This document shows, in pieces, positions 60,816 through 64,000 of a DNA stretch of 64,000 bases. The translations under genes and the position numbers were made by a program. Position 1 is the first letter of the stretch. The number at the start of each line of letters is the position of its first letter. This DNA is from Stenotrophomonas geniculata ATCC 19374 = JCM 13324 (GTDB lineage: Bacteria > Pseudomonadota > Gammaproteobacteria > Xanthomonadales > Xanthomonadaceae), in the NCBI RefSeq assembly GCF_001431625.1, contig NZ_LLXT01000068.1:46383-110382 (forward strand). Reading direction: 5' to 3'. A model generated the notes under the pieces. That model saw only the letters and a list, made by a program, of their open reading frames with translations. It was not told where the DNA came from and did no database searches.

Positions 60816-62672
60816 TCAGCGCAGCATCTGCTGCAGGGCACCGGCGATATCGGTAAAGGCGCCGTTGAGATCCGGGCCGGGCGTAGTGTTCGCGCGTGCC
60901 AGCGGGCGGCCCTGCGCGGCGACGATGATCTTCAGTGAGCGCAGCAGGCGGGCTGCGGCTTCGGCCTGTGGATGCCCCTCGCGCTGGGCGCGCAACAGCG
61001 CCTGCACGGCCGGGTTGTCGAGGTTGAGGTACAGCCGCGACGGTGCGCGCGATTCGATGCGCGCGGTGAACTGCCGGGCCAGGCGCAGCGCGGCCATCGA
61101 AACGCGCTTGTCGTTCTCGTCGTCTTCCAGGCGCTGCTTCAGCTCGGCTTCGCGGTCGGGCACCACCACCACCGGCAGCGACTCGGGGCTGAAGCGTGCC
61201 GGCAGCAGCTGTTCGCCGTCACCGAGCTGCTCGCGCAGCCATGCCAGCTGCGCCTCGTCGAGGCTGTCATCGCTGCGGAACAGTGCACGGTTGCCCTGTT
61301 CGGTCCCCAATTCAACCAAGCGCAGGCCCTTGGCCTGGGCCCAACGGCGCAGGAACGGCACCACCGCATAGCGATGGCCGTGCGCGACCGGCACGCCCAT
61401 CGCGCGGAACAGCATTTCCTCGAAGCCGCCGCCGTTGTCGAGGATCACGTGCACGGCGCCACGTGCGGGCAGCGCACTGGCCGGCAGGTCGCCCTGCGAG
61501 GTCGGCACGCGCACGTGTTCCAGCAACAGGTCGAACAGGCGATCATCGCACAGCGCTGCGCCCAGCAAGGCCTCATTGTGGCGCGTGAGAACGCGTCGCC
61601 AAGCCTCCGGCTGCTGCCGCGCGACGTCGGCCAGGCCATCAATCAGCGCTTCCAGCAGCGCATGCTGCACGGCGCGGTACTGGTCGTCGCGCTGCAGATC
61701 TTCGCGGCTGGCGGTAGGCGTCAGCCGCGAGGATTCGATCACCCCGCCAATGAACCCAGCCCAGGGCGGCAGCAGGTCGCGCGCATCGTCATCCAACAGC
61801 ATGCCGCGCACGAACACCGACAGGTTGCGGTTGTCGCTGGTGCCGTAGGTAGCGCCGTCCTGCACCCACAGCAGGCCGGTGGCATCGCTGTTGCCATCGG
61901 CACGCAACGGCACGGTGACGATCGGCTCGAAATCGTGCTCGAAGCGCGCAGCGAACTGCAGCGCCTGGCGGCGCGCCTGCACCGGATGCAGAGCAACATC
62001 CCCCTGCCCACGCCACGGCGGCGGTTCGGGATTGAGCGCCTCGCCCGCAGCGCCGATGAAGATCGGTTCGGACAGCAGCGCGCAGTAACGGCCCAGCACC
62101 TCGTGCAGGCGCGCCTCGTTGGCCAGCGGCAGGAAGTCCGGATGCAACTCCAGTTCCACCTCGGTACCGATCGCGCGTGCCGGCACCTCACTGACGGTGT
62201 ATTGCTCGGCGTTGCTGGACACATACAGATGGCCCAGTTCCGGCGTCTGGTACGAGGTGGTACGCACGCTGACCCGGCGCGCCAGCACGAAGGCCGAGAG
62301 GAAACCGAGGCCGAACATGCCGATCAGGCCTTCATCGTCCTCGCCGCCCTGGCGCAGGCCACGGGTGTAGCCGACGCCGACGGTAGCCAGGTAATCGTGG
62401 ATCTCCTGGCGGGTCAGGCCAGCGCCGGTATCGGTGATGCGCAGTACGCCAGCGGCGGCATCGACCTGCACCGAAATGCGCGAAGGCACTTCGATGCCGG
62501 GCTGTTCGATGCGGCGACGGATGATCGAATCGTGCGCGTTCTGCACCAGCTCACGCAGCGCCACCACCGGGGTGGAATACAGGTGCTTGCCCAGCACCGT
62601 CATCAGTCCATTGAGATCGACCCCGGCGCGACGGATTTCGGCGTTGGGGGCGGTGAGCGCGGTGTCCTGCAT
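60816..62672 (-). CDS. Hsp90-family (HtpG-like) ATPase
   Basis: 618 aa from ATG 62672. The GHKL ATP site is clear: STPVVALRELVQNAHDSIIR (Asn of the N-box), ITDTGAGLTRQEIHDYLATV (G1), GLIGMFGLGFLSAFVLARRV (lid/G2). The middle domain contains SVFVRGMLLDDDARDLLPPW and ESSRLTPTASREDLQRDDQY. It is of HtpG length but diverges from E. coli HtpG, so it is an accessory Hsp90-family member. It is followed by a TPR-protein gene at 48 bp. Confidence 0.85.
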   Translation of the reverse strand: MQDTALTAPNAEIRRAGVDLNGLMTVLGKHLYSTPVVALRELVQNAHDSIIRRRIEQPGIEVPSRISVQVDAAAGVLRITDTGAGLTRQEIHDYLATVGVGYTRGLRQGGEDDEGLIGMFGLGFLSAFVLARRVSVRTTSYQTPELGHLYVSSNAEQYTVSEVPARAIGTEVELELHPDFLPLANEARLHEVLGRYCALLSEPIFIGAAGEALNPEPPPWRGQGDVALHPVQARRQALQFAARFEHDFEPIVTVPLRADGNSDATGLLWVQDGATYGTSDNRNLSVFVRGMLLDDDARDLLPPWAGFIGGVIESSRLTPTASREDLQRDDQYRAVQHALLEALIDGLADVARQQPEAWRRVLTRHNEALLGAALCDDRLFDLLLEHVRVPTSQGDLPASALPARGAVHVILDNGGGFEEMLFRAMGVPVAHGHRYAVVPFLRRWAQAKGLRLVELGTEQGNRALFRSDDSLDEAQLAWLREQLGDGEQLLPARFSPESLPVVVVPDREAELKQRLEDDENDKRVSMAALRLARQFTARIESRAPSRLYLNLDNPAVQALLRAQREGHPQAEAAARLLRSLKIIVAAQGRPLARANTTPGPDLNGAFTDIAGALQQMLR

Positions 62673-62772
62673 GTAATCGTTTACTCCTGGGCACGGAAAG
62701 ACGCCAGAGGGCGTCTTCGTCGAGCGGGAAAAACTAGCACAGGGAAGCTGACCGTTGCTGCATTGGACATGT

Positions 62773-62901
62773 GTAGAGCCGAGCCGATGCTCGGCTGCTG
62801 TTCGCTCTTTGTAGCGTCGAGCCATGCTCGGCTGCTGTTCGACCACCCGTCGACCATGGCTCGACGCTACAGAAAGCAGCCGAGCGTGGGCTCGGCTCTA
62901 C
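62773..62901. repeat. Cluster of four SMAG elements
   Basis: Units at 62773-62796 and 62811-62834 (plus, GTAGAGCCGAGC/GTAGCGTCGAGC) and 62848-62870 and 62878-62901 (minus, ending ...GACGCTAC and ...GGCTCTAC). Two inverted pairs nested between radA and the Hsp90-like gene. Confidence 0.88.
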
Positions 62902-62911
62902 AGTGCTGGCA

Positions 62912-64000
62912 TCACGCCGCGTCGATGGCCTCGGACAGGCGCTCCACCGCGATCACTTCCATGCCTTTCACCGAACCGCCCTTCGGCGCATTGGCCTTGG
63001 GCACGATGGCGCGCTTGAAGCCATGGGTGGCCGCCTCGCGCAGGCGGTCTTCGCCATTGGGCACCGGCCGGATCTCGCCGGACAGACCGACTTCGCCGAA
63101 GGCAATGGTCTTCTCCGCCAGCGGCCGATCCTGCAGCGAGGACAGCACCGCCAGCAGCACCGGCAGGTCGGCCGCGGTCTCCTGCACGCGAATGCCACCG
63201 ACCACATTGACGAACACATCCTGATCGCCGACCAGCACACCGCCGTGGCGATGCAGCACCGCCAGCAGCATGGCCAGCCGGTTCTGCTCCAGGCCAACCG
63301 CGACACGGCGCGGGTTCGACAGCGGCGACGCATCAACCAGCGCCTGCACCTCCACCAGCAGCGGCCGGGTGCCCTCGCGGGTGACCATCACGCAACTGCC
63401 CGGTTGATGGGTGCTGCCACCGGACAGGAAGATCGCCGATGGGTTGGAGACCTCCTTCAGGCCCTTGTCGCCCATCGCGAACACGCCCAGCTCGTTGACT
63501 GCACCGAAGCGGTTCTTGAAAGCGCGCAGCAGGCGGAAGCGGCTGCCGCTCTCGCCTTCGAAATACAGCACCGCATCGACCATGTGTTCGAGCACGCGCG
63601 GGCCGGCGATGCCGCCCTCCTTGGTCACGTGACCGACCAGGAACACGGCGGTGCCGGTTTCCTTGGCGAAGCGCACCAGCCGCGCAGCACTCTCGCGTAC
63701 CTGGCTGACCGAGCCCGGCGCGGCGGTCAGGCTCTCGGTCCACAGGGTCTGCACGGAGTCGGCCACAATCAGCCGCGGGCCGGCCTTGGACGCATGCTGC
63801 AGGATCGACTCGACGCCGGTCTCGGCCAGCGCATTGACGCCATCCAGCGGCAGCTCCAGGCGATGCGCGCGGCCAGCCACCTGCGCCAGCGACTCCTCGC
63901 CGGTGACGTACAGCACCGGCAGCTCGGCCGCCATCTTCGCCACCGCCTGCAGCAGCAGGGTCGACTTGCCGATGCCGGGGTCGCCACCGACCAGCACCAC
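62912..64000 (-). CDS. radA: DNA repair protein RadA (Sms), 5' end beyond window
   Basis: The visible 362 residues run from the ATPase to the C-terminus; the N-terminal zinc finger is outside the window. Walker A is GGDPGIGKSTLLLQ, Walker B in PRLIVADSVQTL, and the RadA-specific KNRFG motif appears in RAFKNRFGAVNELGVFAMGD. The C-terminal Lon-like domain holds FGEVGLSGEIRPVPNGEDRL. It is a branch-migration helicase in recombination and repair. Confidence 0.97.
   Translation of the reverse strand: MVLVGGDPGIGKSTLLLQAVAKMAAELPVLYVTGEESLAQVAGRAHRLELPLDGVNALAETGVESILQHASKAGPRLIVADSVQTLWTESLTAAPGSVSQVRESAARLVRFAKETGTAVFLVGHVTKEGGIAGPRVLEHMVDAVLYFEGESGSRFRLLRAFKNRFGAVNELGVFAMGDKGLKEVSNPSAIFLSGGSTHQPGSCVMVTREGTRPLLVEVQALVDASPLSNPRRVAVGLEQNRLAMLLAVLHRHGGVLVGDQDVFVNVVGGIRVQETAADLPVLLAVLSSLQDRPLAEKTIAFGEVGLSGEIRPVPNGEDRLREAATHGFKRAIVPKANAPKGGSVKGMEVIAVERLSEAIDAA

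Noticed and set aside
58491..63224. Two long plus-strand frames (about 750 aa each) antisense to the TPR and Hsp90-like genes
   Set aside because: Codon-bias shadows: low-complexity Arg/Gln/Ala-rich products opposite well-supported genes.

Overview
The window looks like Stenotrophomonas (S. maltophilia complex) or a close Xanthomonadaceae relative. From about 41 kb to the end it is GC-rich core chromosome with strong CTG/GCG/CGC codon bias: mutS, a catalase, hslR, a MATE exporter, rplS-trmD-rimM-rpsP, ffh and radA. This half is dotted with short palindromes starting GTAGxGCCGAGC, the pattern of the SMAG (REP-like) elements described in S. maltophilia. From 1 to about 41 kb the composition is more mixed and lower in GC, and the content is accessory. 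It ends at a large tyrosine recombinase directly upstream of mutS, so I read it as the right part of a genomic island whose left end lies outside the window.

Island, left to right. (a) 0-1.7 kb: the 3' part of a prokaryotic Argonaute with an inactive-looking PIWI domain, then a small protein carrying a RHIM-like amyloid motif and a C-terminal hydrophobic helix. (b) 2-4.6 kb: a mobilisation module with a MobA/MobL relaxase, a TraD-like protein divergent from it, and between them an inverted repeat next to a sequence close to the IncQ/Ti nic site. (c) 4.6-12 kb: two diverged copies of one PD-(D/E)xK-like family, an AbiU2-like HEPN protein, a SemiSWEET-like protein, a 369-bp duplicated fragment of the first nuclease-like gene, a second tyrosine recombinase and an H-NS-like silencer. 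(d) 12-17 kb: an Ntn-hydrolase-like gene and a complete His-Xaa-Ser (HxsD-B-C-A) cluster with two radical-SAM proteins. (e) 17-27 kb: exported proteins with an XRE regulator and its likely operator, a KAP NTPase, a lipoprotein hydrolase and two HNH genes. (f) 27-33 kb: an H-NS protein with a histone-H1-like tail, a membrane-anchored WYL protein, HEPN proteins, an ankyrin/RHH pair, and a UmuC with its thumb and little finger deleted. (g) 33-41 kb: a coiled-coil membrane protein, a membrane protein plus TIR effector pair, ankyrin and HTH proteins, and the terminal integrase.

The island therefore carries its own integration and mobilisation functions, two H-NS-type proteins that could silence it, and many candidate anti-phage or conflict genes (pAgo/RHIM, HEPN, TIR, KAP, PD-(D/E)xK, HNH). 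The core half carries ordinary housekeeping operons. All functions are inferred from sequence motifs read by eye; no database search was run.
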